The notes under the pieces are model-generated. The model was not told the origin of the DNA and made no database searches. It saw only the letters and a list, made by a program, of their open reading frames with translations. Below, piece by piece: positions 45,601-56,702 of a stretch of 64,000 nt of DNA (positions are counted from its first letter, which is position 1; every line of letters starts with the position of its first letter). Where the stretch lies: positions 22,339,794 to 22,403,793 of the forward strand of contig OY987234.1 in the NCBI GenBank assembly GCA_963920705.1, read 5' to 3'. Source of the DNA: Odiellus spinosus (lineage: Eukaryota; Arthropoda; Arachnida; Opiliones; Phalangiidae). The translations under genes and the position numbers were made by a program.

Positions 45601-48470
45601 TTTCTTAGCATCTCCCCTGAGCAGCATGAGCCCGGCTAGCCAGCCCACCAAACTAGTCAAACCAATGAGGACGTTGCTAGAGGAAATCAACAATTGTCAA
45701 GTCAAACCCCTGCTCGAAAAGGAAGAATCCGAAGAGGTGATTATTCCTTACTTTCTGCTGGTTATTTTTCCGTTACTAATGTTGATTTTTACGGTTATCT
45801 TAACACGCTTTAAGTCTGCCGCTGAGGATGAGTCGTTCAACAAGAGTATCTCGAAGAACGCACCCATTGAAACTACGGCAGATGGTTCGGAGAAAGAAGA
45901 TGATGAAGAATTTACTGATTTCGAATCCTACCGGCCTACGGTTACGGACCCTGCCATTGAAAAAGAACCCGAAAAAATACCCGACAATAAATCTCTCTCC
46001 GAAATGACTATGGAAGATAATCGAGATACGACGGTAGACTACGAAAACTCTAGTTTAATGAAGCATTCGGGAACCTGCGATAGTTTCCTGGGTTATCAAG
46101 TAAGATTAATATTTTGCGGATAAAAGTGTACGGGCTCCATTGACCTTTCCTCCTCTTTTGTTAGACGAGTAATAAAGTAGGAACCCCGAGTATCGTATCC
46201 TCTGGATACGGTGGATCTCAAGGAATGTCCGCCACTCCCAGTGAAGATTCTTATTCGTTGAGGAGTGTCGGAGCTCTTCTAGACGTCATGACACCCGAAG
46301 CCGTTGACCCTTGTCGATTACACAATGGTTCCATTGGGTAATTAATTTTCTCGTAATTCTATTCTGGTTGAGTATCTCTTTTAGGGTTTCGAATACTATA
46401 AAAGTTTTCTCGCTTAATATAGCTCTAGCAGCGAGAATATCTTGGAAAAAGATGCCCCGTCTGAATTACCTGTCTCAAATACCATCTTGACCGCTACTCC
46501 CGTGACAAAATCTGTCACCGTTGATAGTCCCATTGCTGAAGCTCATTCCAACGATAGCATTCCCGAAGAAGTTGAAGATGAAAATGAAGAAGAAAAAGTG
46601 CGTTTTCGAAATTGTAAAATAAAACTTAAAAGAAACTTATCCTTGCTTTGGTTTTATAGAAGTATACTGTCGAATTAAGGCAAAACCGAGCGGCTATAAA
46701 CCAATTCGTGGCCCACAGAGCTTCGTGCCCTTCCGTACCGACCACGACGAGCGTCTCTTCCTCCTCCTCTCCTTTTGTCAAGCCCAGGGATGAACAAGTA
46801 GAGATGCGAGCTCGCCTGGGGGAGCTTAATCTGCTCAAAATTGACGTCGATCAAAAATCGGACGAGCGTCAGCCAAATATCGACGATGATGAGAATAATG
46901 ACGAAAATGGTTCGGAAAACTCTCATCGAGGGGGAGATGACGCCGGCACTGGTAAATATCATTCATTTGGCTTTGTTTGCCAAGAAACCTACTCTAGTTC
47001 GCAATTTCAAGGTAGATTATATTAAAATAAAACAAAAATATAGATCAAGAAGACAGCGCAAGCGTCAGCTCTTTTGGAAGCAAAGCGGATTTGCATTCAA
47101 GCGTTGGCGACGTGTCCTTGCCAGCTTGGTTGGTCGTAGGCGAAAGCGTAGCTATTAGCCCCTATAATAAGAGAGGTACTGTAGCTTATCTGGGCAACAC
47201 TCATTTTTCACCCGGAATTTGGGCCGGTATCGAACTGGATACACCCACAGGTACTAATTATTCTCGTTTTACCGTTAGAAGAATGTTTTGGCAAGGTTAA
47301 CTTAATATTGGTTCGTTTTATCTTTGATTTTTAGGTAAAAATGATGGATCTGTCAATGGTTTTCGATATTTTCAATGCAAGCCAAGATTTGGAATATTTG
47401 TTCGCCCGGACAAATTACACCTTGACAAAAGAGGAAGGGAAGTTCGAGCCGCTAGACAGAGTATGCCATCCAGTGAAGGAGCTCTCAGGAGATCCAGGAG
47501 TAAAGGAGAAGGTGAAATTATATTCTTTTTTAGTTAAATACTTTAGAGATAACTTAAGATAAGCTTACTTATTTTTATTAAGTAGTAATAAGATAAGTTG
47601 CCTACTTTTACTTTTAGAAATTTAAGTCGCCTACTTTTACTTTTAGAAATTAAAGTCGCCGACTTTTAGTAATTTAAGTCTCCTACTTTTACTTTTAGAA
47701 ATTTAAGTCGCCGATTTTTAGTAATTTAAGTCTCCTACTTTTTATAATATAAGTTGCCTACTTTTACTTTTAGTAATTTAAGTCGCCTCTTTTAGTTTTA
47801 GTAATTTAAGTCTTCTACTTTTAGTCTTAGTAATTTATGTTGCCTACTTTAGTTTTAGTAATTTAAGTCGCCTAAAGTAATTTAGTAATTTGAATAATGT
47901 CATGAGTTGTCTACTTTAAGTTTAGTAAATCAAATTGCCAACTTTTAGCCGCGTTTTTTTGGTGTTATAAATTTCAAAAGTAGCCTTTTTTGTTAATTTT
48001 ATTAATTTCAAAAGTCGCCTACTTTTAGGTTAAGTACTTTTACTTTTAGTTTAAGTAATTTAAATAGATTTTTTTTTTTTTTTAGTTTTACGTAGTTGAG
48101 TTGCCTACTTTTAGTAATTTTAGTAAATTACTAAGAATGTATTTACTACAGTATTTACACAAGTATCGCTAATTTGGTTTACAATTGAGTTGTATTCCAA
48201 TATTCCTTACCTTTATACTTTATTTAAATCCTGGTCATTTTTGCTCTCTCGCGTTCAGGGCTGTCTTCTTCTTACGTAGACTTGTCGGGGTCCAGACTGA
48301 GCCGTAGTAGGGGGGAAGGTTTGTCCACTTTGGGGTTAAATTCTACGATGCCACGTAGTCGCAGTCGAGGGGAAGGGATGCAATCGTCTAAAATGTCTCA
48401 GTCTGTACACGAAACGTCTGACGGATCAATCAAAAGGAGCCAGAGTCGAGGAAACTTGACTAGAAAATAA
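33700..48470 (+). CDS. KIF13B: Kinesin-3 motor KIF13B/Khc-73 with CAP-Gly domain
   Basis: Plus-end-directed transport motor (Dlg/MAGUK partner, endosomes, spindle orientation). 33 exons, 2012 aa: 33700-33754, 34457-34544, 35689-35704, 36545-36695, 36781-36961, 37033-37120, 37213-37347, 38525-38637, 38696-38810, 38874-39086, 39160-39399, 39467-39713, 39772-39909, 39976-40171, 40235-40547, 40956-41231, 41296-41469, 41571-41790, 41855-42169, 42262-42444, 42503-42903, 43004-43156, 43222-43299, 43365-43596, 44807-44875, 45609-45736, 45815-46099, 46165-46337, 46423-46597, 46660-46951, 47044-47250, 47335-47511, 48259-48470. P-loop GQTGSGKS (residues 101-108), switch I SSRSH (~217-221), switch II DLAGSE (251-256), coiled neck, FHA (~455-545: [27 protein letters not shown]), kinesin-3 middle domains, Ser-rich tail, CAP-Gly (~1845-1915), which separates KIF13B from KIF13A. 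Exon 3 is a 16-nt microexon. Intron 26 (78 nt) is in frame and stop-free. Confidence 0.93.
35321..35328 (+). promoter_or_regulatory. TATA box of the U6atac gene
   Basis: TATATAAA starting 31 bp and ending 24 bp before the predicted first base of U6atac, the spacing of type 3 Pol III (U6-like) promoters. The proximal sequence element expected further upstream is species-specific and I cannot name it. Confidence 0.8.
35352..35471 (+). ncRNA. RNU6ATAC: U6atac snRNA, minor spliceosome
   Basis: Catalytic snRNA of the U12-type spliceosome. It starts GTGTTGTATGAAAGGAGAGA and continues AGGTTAGCACTCCCCT; this contains the AAGGAGA region that pairs with the U12 5' splice site and the U4atac-pairing segment, almost identical to the human RNA. 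The middle (GGCCCCTGGGCC) matches the human GC-rich stem. The 3' stem-loop pairs GGTTATG (35428-35434) with CATAACC (35457-35463) around CCACCTCTTCGTGG. It ends at a T-run (35467-35471), as Pol III transcripts do. Length about 115-120 nt against about 125 in human. It lies in KIF13 intron 2, same strand, with its own TATA box. All conserved blocks look intact, so it is probably functional, not a pseudogene. Confidence 0.95.
37574..37875. mobile_element. hAT-type MITE with perfect 8-bp target duplication
   Basis: In KIF13 intron 7. Starts CAGTGGCGTATCTAGAGGG and ends CCCCCTAGATACGCCACTG, about 15-bp inverted ends. Both sides carry AGGAAGTG (37566-37573 and 37876-37883), an exact 8-bp duplication. 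The 302-bp body is non-coding and G/C-rich with CCGCCCC/GGGGCGG motifs near both ends. Terminal CAGTGGCG plus 8-bp duplication is characteristic of hAT-superfamily non-autonomous elements. The intact duplication suggests fairly recent insertion. Confidence 0.93.
40575..40905 (+). mobile_element. GTCAGGGAA-repeat element with GTGGCCACA ends
   Basis: In KIF13 intron 15. The left end AGGGTGGCCACAAG and the right end CTTTGTGGCAACTCT form imperfect inverted ends. Inside are many AAACCTGGAAAAGTCAGGGA units with AAGTTATGG variants. It reads as a pseudo-ORF of GKNLEKS repeats but is intronic: exon 15 ends in CAG|GTAAG and exon 16 starts after a good acceptor. Same family as 58350 and 61491. Confidence 0.75.
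47570..48130. repeat. Degenerate ~29-bp tandem repeat in KIF13 intron 32
   Basis: Imperfect units of TTTAAGTCGCCTACTTTTAC plus TTTTAGTAA, about 15-20 copies with indels, filling most of the intron before the last exon. Units are more diverged than in the other arrays of the window, so it is older. Confidence 0.8.
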
Positions 48471-51400
48471 TTTCAAATTAAAAAATAAGAAATACGAGTC
48501 AAGCTCAAAACGCTCAAACAACGTAAAAAAAAACAAGAGTTTACTGTTCCATATTAAAAAAAAAGGTCCATTTTAGAGAATGAGAGAGAGAGATAAAAAA
48601 AACACGTGAAAATCAAGAGGGTATTATGCGTTTATAAATATTTCGAAAGAAAAATACTACTACATACATTCTATATCTGGTTTAAGACAAATTAACAGTA
48701 GTCCATTTGACTGGAAATTTTAATCGCCATTCGGTGCAATTTTTATTTCCAAAATATTCTCAAATTATTGCGGTACGGTAAAAGTCCTAAACCAAAAAAA
48801 AAAACCCTCATCCTCCCATAAACCTAATAAAAATAAACAATTTAAAACAAAAACTAGACAATTTCCCCCGAAAATACAAAAAATCTTCTATACCGGTAAC
48901 GTTAAAAAAGGTTTTTAAAATTTAAATAAAAAGGGGTTTTTGTCCGTATGAATTACAAAAGTGAACAAAATTTTAAAATGGGAAAGCCTCAATTCTCGCA
49001 AAACGAAACCATTTTTAAGCAATAACCAGAAAATTCCCAGCCAAATTGATTTTGGGCTTGTAGTAGAAACCAAAAAAAAAATATTACAAATACGAAAATA
49101 TATATTTAAAGCGCGTAGAATGGTAGGTTTATTTTTTCCTCCCGTGAAAATCTTTGGGTCTCGTTTTTAATTTAATAATTACCGGTAATTTTTTAGGGCT
49201 TAGCCCCAGTTTAGTTTAAACCTGGAACAATTAACGAATGGACAATAATCTCAATAATGGGATAGAAATAAGCGTCATCTAGTGGCAAACAGTGAAAGCT
49301 AAAAGTAGTAACTAACAAAAAACCACGCATGTCTGCTGTATTCTAGAAAGTAAAGTTGCCAAGGCTTGCGTTAATATTCTTACGAAAGACTTACTGTCCA
49401 TTTTGTTAATTGTCTTGTGTTTTTACGAGTGGACGGAACTTTAGCGTGTCTATGACTAAAAAGAAAGAAGTTATATAAAAGTAGATATATTTAGGGAATT
49501 TTTTAAATAAAAAAAAATCTAGAGTTGTGAAAAAACTGTTATTTGGGGCAGCAGTATTATTATTATATATTAATTCAATATAGATAGCATTCCACCACCT
49601 TTTTGTACTATAGTTTTATTATTTTCCCTTTGTTTACAATTTTTTGTTGCGTGCCTGTGATTTTACCCCCCTCCCCATTCCCCAATATTTCCAAAAATCT
49701 TTTTCTCTCGCTTCAAGCGCTAATTAATCAGCATATTTCATTAAATCCCTATCACTAATACTTCACACATAGATCTTTGTATAATTTTAATTATTTTTCA
49801 CCCCTCCTCGTCACGGTTTTCATCCCCCCTTCATCTATCACAGACTCTCGGGAAAAATTTACCTCCCCAAAAGAATTCATCGCTTTAGCTATTTGCTATC
49901 AAATTATATAATAACATTCCTTCGGAGAAAAACTGATTAGAGATTAAAAATGTAAAGATTACGGTAGCTTTTCTTCAATAGATAAATTGCGCTAAAAATT
50001 ACGGAAATTTTGAAGAAAAAAAAAGAAAAAGTAGGTGTCAAATATAGGGTTTAAAATTTTATTCCCCCTTAGGGTATCGTAGCGAAAAAACTTTATTTTT
50101 CGAAAGAAGACCTTCTGTACTTGTAAATTTCGAGAGATTGGTAAAAATCTTACGCATATAGGGTTTTAAAAATAAAATTAAATCTAATTTATTCGTGGGA
50201 AAGTTGCTGTTTATTAAAAATAAAAAAAAAAAACGGTGTCCAGCCATTTTTGGTTTTTTCTAACATCGTCAATTCTAAATATATTAAATATTTAATATCT
50301 TAAATAAAGCTTTTGACGTGTTGTGGTAAATTTATTAGTCCAAACAAAACAAAAACACATGAACAAAATTATTCCCACGCAAAAAACGATCGTTCTTTTT
50401 AAGATAAAATGAAGTTTTTTCGTGTTTTTGAGAGAGAAAATGAGTCTGTCGCAAATTGCGAGTGTTTAAGTAGCTTTTTTTTAGAAACTTAAGATAAAAA
50501 AAATAAGCTGCCAATTCAATAAGAAGAAAAAGAAATCAGTATACTGCCGTGAAAAAAATTAATTAACATAAATTAGAAACTATATTTGCGTAAAAGTATT
50601 AAACTTTAAAATCAGTTTAATTTTAGGGAAAACGTTTTATAATAGTTATTTATGGTAGTGGATAAATATACGTAATTTAGAATAAAAAATATATATATTG
50701 TAGGGTATATAATATCATATTTTAAAAAGAAATTAATTACATACTTCTCCGCAATCTTTAAATCCCCTTTTCCCCCCTTGAGTGTGAGTGCTGTATTATA
50801 GCCTATATGATAATGGAGATGAAATAATTATTATATTGACCTGGTCAGATTTATATAGTCAATAATTAATGAATATTACGAAGATAAAAACGCGAAGAAA
50901 TGGTTCGTAAAGATTACTAATGGCTGGCTTCCATTTTTTCCGATAAAAAATAAAAAAAAGAGGGCTTTAGTCTATACGTAAGTTTACATTAGTTATTTGT
51001 GTACATAATGGAAGGATATTAATTGTTTTTATTGATAAGATAATTAGTAAAATTAGTAATTAAAAGGATTAAGGCGTTAACGATCTTTTCCCCCCTCAAT
51101 CTACGGATATAAATTAAGGATTTAAGTCAACTTTATATATTAGTGTTGATTGTTGTTGGCGCAAAAAAATAAAAATTATTGTACATAGAATTTTTTTTAA
51201 ATATTATATATATTTTCCCTTGAATTTTTTTTATTATTTTTTTTGACGACTTTAAAACGATCGAAGTTTGATGATAAAATTAGAAATTAAGTATATGGGG
51301 GAGTGAAATTATATTTAAAAGTATATTCGACTGGTTTATAAATCTTAAAACTCGTAATTTTTTCGATCTAGGCAATATTTTTCATATTGATCTTTTTATA

Positions 51401-51650
51401 CGAACGATAATAGATAAAATTAATAATATATATTTTTTTATAGTTACCAATACGTTGGTATTAAATTCTTTACAAATAATTACGATAATTTGGTTTTTAT
51501 TATTTTTAATATTGAAATAATAAGATTAAACCGAATAAAAAGTACACTGGTTAAATTATCAAATGAAATTTTATACGCTACATTTTTCTTTTTGATATAT
51601 TTTTATACGTTAACTCTAAAATTCTTTAAGAAACTAAAAAATTTTTAAAG

Positions 51651-52113
51651 CCAGGCTGGATTAAGCTCATCTTCATGCACGGGGCCACGATGATTTACGT
51701 GCTAATTTTAAAATCAAAATTGATACAATATTTATTGCGCCCAGAGCTAGATTTTAGGCTATCGAAATTATTTCAGGCCCCAAAAAGGTGCGATAAACTT
51801 TATCCGCAATTCGAGGCCACATCTTAGCTTGTTTGTTAATCTTGACTTTTATTGGGCTGTTGCTTGGGGGAAAAACTTTAATTTAGTGTGCCCTCAACAG
51901 CCCATATGGGTGCGCAAGGTTTTAAGTAAGACCGGGCCATATTTGCGTCCCATTTCACTGCCCCTATATTCCACTAGTTTTCTCTAATCTTGCCCCAATT
52001 TTCCCGACTTTAGTGCCCCTTCAGACAAATTTCTGGTTAGACCACGGCATACCAATATTAGACTAATGCCCTGTAGTCTGGGCAATGTCACATCAACGCT
52101 TAATCTGGCCTTG
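51651..52113. mobile_element. Degenerate hAT-like element
   Basis: The left end CCAGGCTGGATTAAGC and the right end GCTTAATCTGGCCTTG are imperfect inverted repeats, sharing GATTAAGC exactly. Flanks TTTTAAAG (51643-51650) and TTTTAAAT (52114-52121) match at 7 of 8 positions, as for an aged 8-bp duplication. The interior is richer in GGCC/GGGCC than its surroundings and has no open frame. Confidence 0.6.
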
Positions 52114-52959
52114 TTTTAAATTTATGTTAAAATATTTTGATTATCTTATTTATTAAAAATATTTCCGATCTTTCTTATTTTTAGTTTAATCAAGGTTAGT
52201 AAAAATAGTAAAATAAATAAGGATTTATAAACCAGTCTGATATTTCTAAAAAAAAAAACTTAATTTCAAGGTTGAAAAATAAAAAAATTTTATTTTAAGA
52301 AGTTTAAAAATATACGGTGAAAAAACATATGTACAACTTTTTCCAATCTCTCTCTTTCTTAGTTTTACGTATAATTTTTACTACCAAAACTTTTCTATTT
52401 TAATTTTTCTCGGGTAGTATATTTAAAAAAATAATTTAAATGATTAATTATGTTCATAATTTGGCTGTGATTATGTATTATTGTAGATAAAACGAATAGC
52501 GGCGTTTTAATTACTAATAATTAAATTATAAATACCTAATTTGGTAATTAATCCCCCCTCCTTTGCCCCATTTAGGAAAATAATAATTAAAATTAAATCT
52601 AGGCTGCTGGTTTTATTACTTGTGAATAAAATCGAGGGATCAGCAATGCGTAGAATTTTGTCACGTAAGAAATAACAAACTCCCTCCCCTGAAAAAAATA
52701 ATTTTGAAGCGAACAAAAGCTTCAAAAACCAAAAATTTGAACCATTCTTATCTTGTACACGATTAAGTGTAGTAAATCACGTAAATAAAAATTCCGTAAC
52801 TTCAAACAACCCTGATCTATTTCATTATATTTAAACCTACAGGTCTTATTCCCATAGTTTTAGACCACCCGCGCTAAAATATCAAGTATGCAAGGATGGG
52901 TTTAGATTTTAGAATTTGTTTAGAATATATTTGCTACCATGTTCATAGCCATTATCTTG

Positions 52960-53151
52960 AGAAACTAGACCTTGAGAGGCCATTGGATTGCATTTTTTGG
53001 AAATTTTTGTGAGACTAGACCTTTTAATTGCTATTATAGGTATATTTTGAGTTTTCGAAAAATATGTAAGACTAGACCTTTTTTCTTGAGATTTCAAATT
53101 ATAGTTTTTGGGAATTTTAGTTATAGAAAGTATTGTGAGACTAGACCTTTT
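52960..53151. repeat. Four spaced copies of GACTAGACCTT
   Basis: GA(A/G)ACTAGACCTT or AAGACTAGACCTT recurs near 52961, 53011, 53068 and 53135, separated by 50-67 bp of sequence that also shares GGAAATTTT- and TTTTCGAAAA-like parts. A decayed tandem array with period about 55-65 bp. Short frames on both strands here are by-products. Confidence 0.6.
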
Positions 53152-53309
53152 CCACACTGCTAATCCTCGGACCAAGGTCACGTGATGCGCATTTGAACTC
53201 TCCTTCACCCCTCTATCCTCCTAGTATCCTTGGTACCATTGGCTCTTTTAAAATGGACCAATCATATAATTCCTTGAAATATATTCCAACTATTTACCGC
53301 AATGGCGGC

Positions 53310-53710
53310 TCGAGTCCTTTGTTCATCGGTTATTAAGCTAATATATTAATAATTCGGAGATTAAAAAGAGTCTGTATTGTCTGAGAAAGATAGCCGCGGT
53401 TTCTATTCAATGGAATCTTATAAAAACAGTGGTTGGATTAATTTAAGTAAACTTAATCTCGTTTGAATGTGTACTTTTGGTTTTTGCGGAGTGCCAAAAT
53501 CTTAAGCCTCGGAAATCGCGACTCGGTTTGTCGGCTATTTAAGCTTAAGCAGCGCTAATTATTATGTTAATCCGGAGATTAAAAGATAGCGGATGCTCCC
53601 CAGTGTAATCTTACAATAACAACGCAGGATTAATGTAAGTAGCTAAAACTCAACCTTTATAAGGTGTTTTTTACGAAGTGTAAATTCTTAAGCCTCGGCC
53701 TATGAATAAA
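53310..53710. repeat. Diverged direct duplication, unit about 200 bp
   Basis: Two successive segments share, in order, TAAT(T/C)CGGAGATTAAAA, AATCTTA, GGATTAAT(T/G)TAAGTA and CTTAAGCCTCGG (ends near 53507 and 53699). Spacing between equivalent blocks is about 195-205 bp. Function unknown: a small transposon pair or duplicated non-coding transcript are both possible. Confidence 0.5.
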
Positions 53711-54977
53711 TCTGAAATCTGGGCACTGGGAGTGGACAGGGGTCATTTGGGTTATGACTTATGACCGTGGTCTGGAGCTTAAAGTGTGGGTGACACGTAT
53801 TTTTCATGAACTCCAAATGTTTTGTTTTAAATCTTTTGCCAAACAATGTCAAATATGAAAGTATATATTTAGTTTAGTATATTATTTGTTTGGTGCCAAA
53901 AATTGAGGGATGTTTCCCTCAAAAAGAGTTATTTCCCTCCACTCGCCCACCCCAAAATTTAGCTTATTTCATTCCGATCTTCATTGCAGTAGAGTAAAAC
54001 CGACTATATCAGTTGAAAGCTCCCAATATCGCGGGAAAAAAGTCCTATATCTTTGCCCCCACGTTCTTAGTTCCATAAATGAGTTCTTGGTACTAAGGAA
54101 TAGACTTCGAAATATAAGAATAGAAACGTATTGGTCTTCAATTTCAGACAGAGAAAATAGTCCAATTATTCGTACTGCTTCCCCTTAACTTTTTGTAAAA
54201 GAAAGTATCTTTGAATTTTTATTTTTATAATATTTCGAAACAGGTTTAAAAATAGGTCGTATAACTGTAATGAGACTTTAAAATTCAACGGTAGATTTTT
54301 TTTTCTTCTAAGAATACTATCAAAGGGTTTATTTATTTTTAATAATATTATTACGTGTGAGCATTAATACCAAGGTCTCTAAAATATTTTAAAACAAATT
54401 TAAAAATATTTACATATTCCTGATTGCGAAAAAAGGGTTAATAAACGTTTCCAGATACTTTTATTTAATGAACTGTTTTTCTCAACCATGAACTCGCAGT
54501 CTTTTAATTTATTTAATAATATTATAAACATCTGCCATAAATTACTTTTAATATCAAAAGTTTCAATTTGAAACACGCCCTGAGAATATTAAAGGGAGTA
54601 TAAACTATACCGAAAAGTACTCTTCATTCTTCACGTAACTTGCCCCAGTTTTAGCGAATATTTGTTAGACTTGTTAGTGGGACAAATGTCAAGCTGGTAC
54701 TATCCATCTTGGGCCAAAGCTTCGTATTAGCTTACAATTAATTTTGTAAGTTAATTTGTTCGTAATCGCCAGGCTCCAGCCAGCATTGGGCCAAAGCTTT
54801 ATTATACTCCCTTTAAGGTTGAATACTGAGAAGGTCAAATTCTTTAAGTTTAAACAATCGCGTACTTTCTTGCGGTCTTTAACGAAACGCTTTGAAAAAT
54901 TAAAAATCAAGGTATGTGTACCTGATTTATTTATCAATCGCCAAACTACAATGAAAATCTATATTAGAAATGAACCA

Positions 54978-56702
54978 TTAAAACGAATCAGTTTCCAAAC
55001 CTATTCTCAAACTACGAGAAAGGGACTCAAAAATCTCTAACGAAATCTTAGTTTTGTCGAATGTAAAGCATACGATCTCGTCAATATAATCGTGACAAAG
55101 ACGAGAATTTAAAAACCAGCCTGGAACTTGTTGCGGATCGAAGTGAATTTCAATGACGAGCGAATACGCTTTCTGTTTATCCGTAGCGTAAGCTGGATCG
55201 GTCCTCATGTCCGCGGAGTAGGCGTTCGGATGAGCGCACATCAAATACCTATTGCTAGGAGGAGTTGAAAAATTGTAACAAATACTCGCGTTGTTTAACC
55301 ATGGAAGTGGCGGAGTAAAGAAAAGTCCGATAGATCCCGAACCCGAAAAAGAACTAAACAAATCGGCAGGCTGAGCAGCGTCCATTTTGTTAACAGCGGA
55401 GCAAACCGAAAACGTACGAGGACAGGCATCATCACTTACGCATCCGTAACACAGGCGAGTATTTTCCAACCATTCCTTGGGAGGATTTATATATTCTTCG
55501 ATATCGGCTAACAAGACTTGAGCCGCGATTGGATCGACTAGAGTTGGGGTCATTAGATTTGTTAATTTACTCAGCATATCCTGAGCTCGTTCGAGTCCTC
55601 GCGTATTGTTGCGGATGAAGTTTTCTAATCTGGTGAGATAATTAGGCAGCGCTTTGGTAATAAGATACGATTTCACCGCCAATTGAATACCAATCTTCTT
55701 TGGATCATCTTCAGCCAACACGTCGTCGATTGGCGCGAGTTGGCCTCCGAATAACCACGGATTAGAAGCGACCGTGTCCCACCAGTTCTTCCAACTATTA
55801 TCTTGATCCAAGAGATTAGCTTTGCCTCCGTAGTAATAAGATTTATTATGACTCGCGGATGAGAAAGCTTGATCAACTTGCCTGTCAGTTTTGTCAACAG
55901 CTCCTTTGACTTTGAGGAATGACATGTACGAGGCTTGGACATTGACGTTGATGTCGTCATCCTTCATTGTCTTCCTCAAATCACTACTCGTGACGATTTC
56001 TAATCTTAGTTTGCCACCAAAGGTTCCAGCGGAGAAATAATGCGTTCCGTAAATATCCACGAACTGTTGATACTTCTTAGGATCAGTCGAGTAGTTTTCC
56101 GGTAGCTCGTGTTCGATGTAATCTAATATGTCTTCAGAGAATGGCTTCTCCCAGAAATGAACCACGTCGGCTCTGAATCCGGCCACAGACGCGTCGGCGG
56201 ATGATACGAATTCCTTGTGGTTGTTGAACGTGTCTTGGCTTCGCTTGTAACTTGTCGAAGCCGAGAATGATCCAAACAATGGAACGTTGATGTCAAGTCC
56301 AACCGAAACGGCCAACGATTTCTGCACATCCGAGGCTGTGTTGTAAATCTTCGTCTCGGCGTCCAAGGATCCGCTCGGAATCATGACTACTTGTATAATT
56401 TGATCCGGAACGGAATAGGTTACGTTGTTGTAAGCGTTTTTCCATTTTTTGCCTTTCTCGCAAGTATATTCGAAGATGGGACTTTTGAAGCCATTCAAAG
56501 CTTCAGGGTCTTCGGGTATCAGATCCAGTTGGGTAACGTCTACGCTGTAAGAGAGTTTATCGAGACCCGGTAGTAGATCATCTCCGCAAAGTGTTGAATT
56601 AACCGTTTTCTCGCAATTGGAAAGAATAACAGCCACTATGAGAAACACTATTATTTGGTTTATACCTAACATCTTCGTCTTCTTAGATCGACTGACAAAC
56701 AA
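54978..56702 (-). CDS. Secreted MACPF-domain protein, single exon
   Basis: 574 aa uninterrupted frame. Residues 1-30 are a basic stretch then a hydrophobic core (IIVFLIVAVIL), a signal peptide; a second Met at residue 11 would also give one. Several N-x-S/T sites fit secretion. The central ~300 residues look like a membrane attack complex/perforin fold, with the signature YGTHYFSAGTFGGKL near residue 218 and the preceding YQQFVDIYG. After it lies a Cys-rich C-terminal domain (about residues 410-560) that I do not recognise. Family members form pores in immunity, development or venom and egg proteins; others do not. Which applies here cannot be told. It is the only long intronless gene in a window of genes with 2-33 exons. 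Frame intact, with no breaks. Confidence 0.88.
   Translation of the reverse strand: MFVSRSKKTKMLGINQIIVFLIVAVILSNCEKTVNSTLCGDDLLPGLDKLSYSVDVTQLDLIPEDPEALNGFKSPIFEYTCEKGKKWKNAYNNVTYSVPDQIIQVVMIPSGSLDAETKIYNTASDVQKSLAVSVGLDINVPLFGSFSASTSYKRSQDTFNNHKEFVSSADASVAGFRADVVHFWEKPFSEDILDYIEHELPENYSTDPKKYQQFVDIYGTHYFSAGTFGGKLRLEIVTSSDLRKTMKDDDINVNVQASYMSFLKVKGAVDKTDRQVDQAFSSASHNKSYYYGGKANLLDQDNSWKNWWDTVASNPWLFGGQLAPIDDVLAEDDPKKIGIQLAVKSYLITKALPNYLTRLENFIRNNTRGLERAQDMLSKLTNLMTPTLVDPIAAQVLLADIEEYINPPKEWLENTRLCYGCVSDDACPRTFSVCSAVNKMDAAQPADLFSSFSGSGSIGLFFTPPLPWLNNASICYNFSTPPSNRYLMCAHPNAYSADMRTDPAYATDKQKAYSLVIEIHFDPQQVPGWFLNSRLCHDYIDEIVCFTFDKTKISLEIFESLSRSLRIGLETDSF

Larger units (their letters stand above)
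48471..54977. other. Long gene-poor region after KIF13
   Basis: 6.5 kb of very AT-rich sequence with no supported gene. The first part must hold the KIF13 3' UTR, whose end I cannot place among many AATAAA-like strings. It also holds an inverted-end element (51651-52113), a spaced GACTAGACC repeat (52960-53151) and a diverged duplication (about 53310-53710). Short frames such as 53910-54188 and 54756-55040 look random; the latter lies antisense to the end of the MACPF gene. Confidence 0.55.

Noticed and set aside
45506..45608. N-terminal part of an ORF upstream of KIF13 exon 26
   Set aside because: The acceptor TTTCTTAG at 45601-45608 gives the right phase with exon 25; sequence before it is intron.
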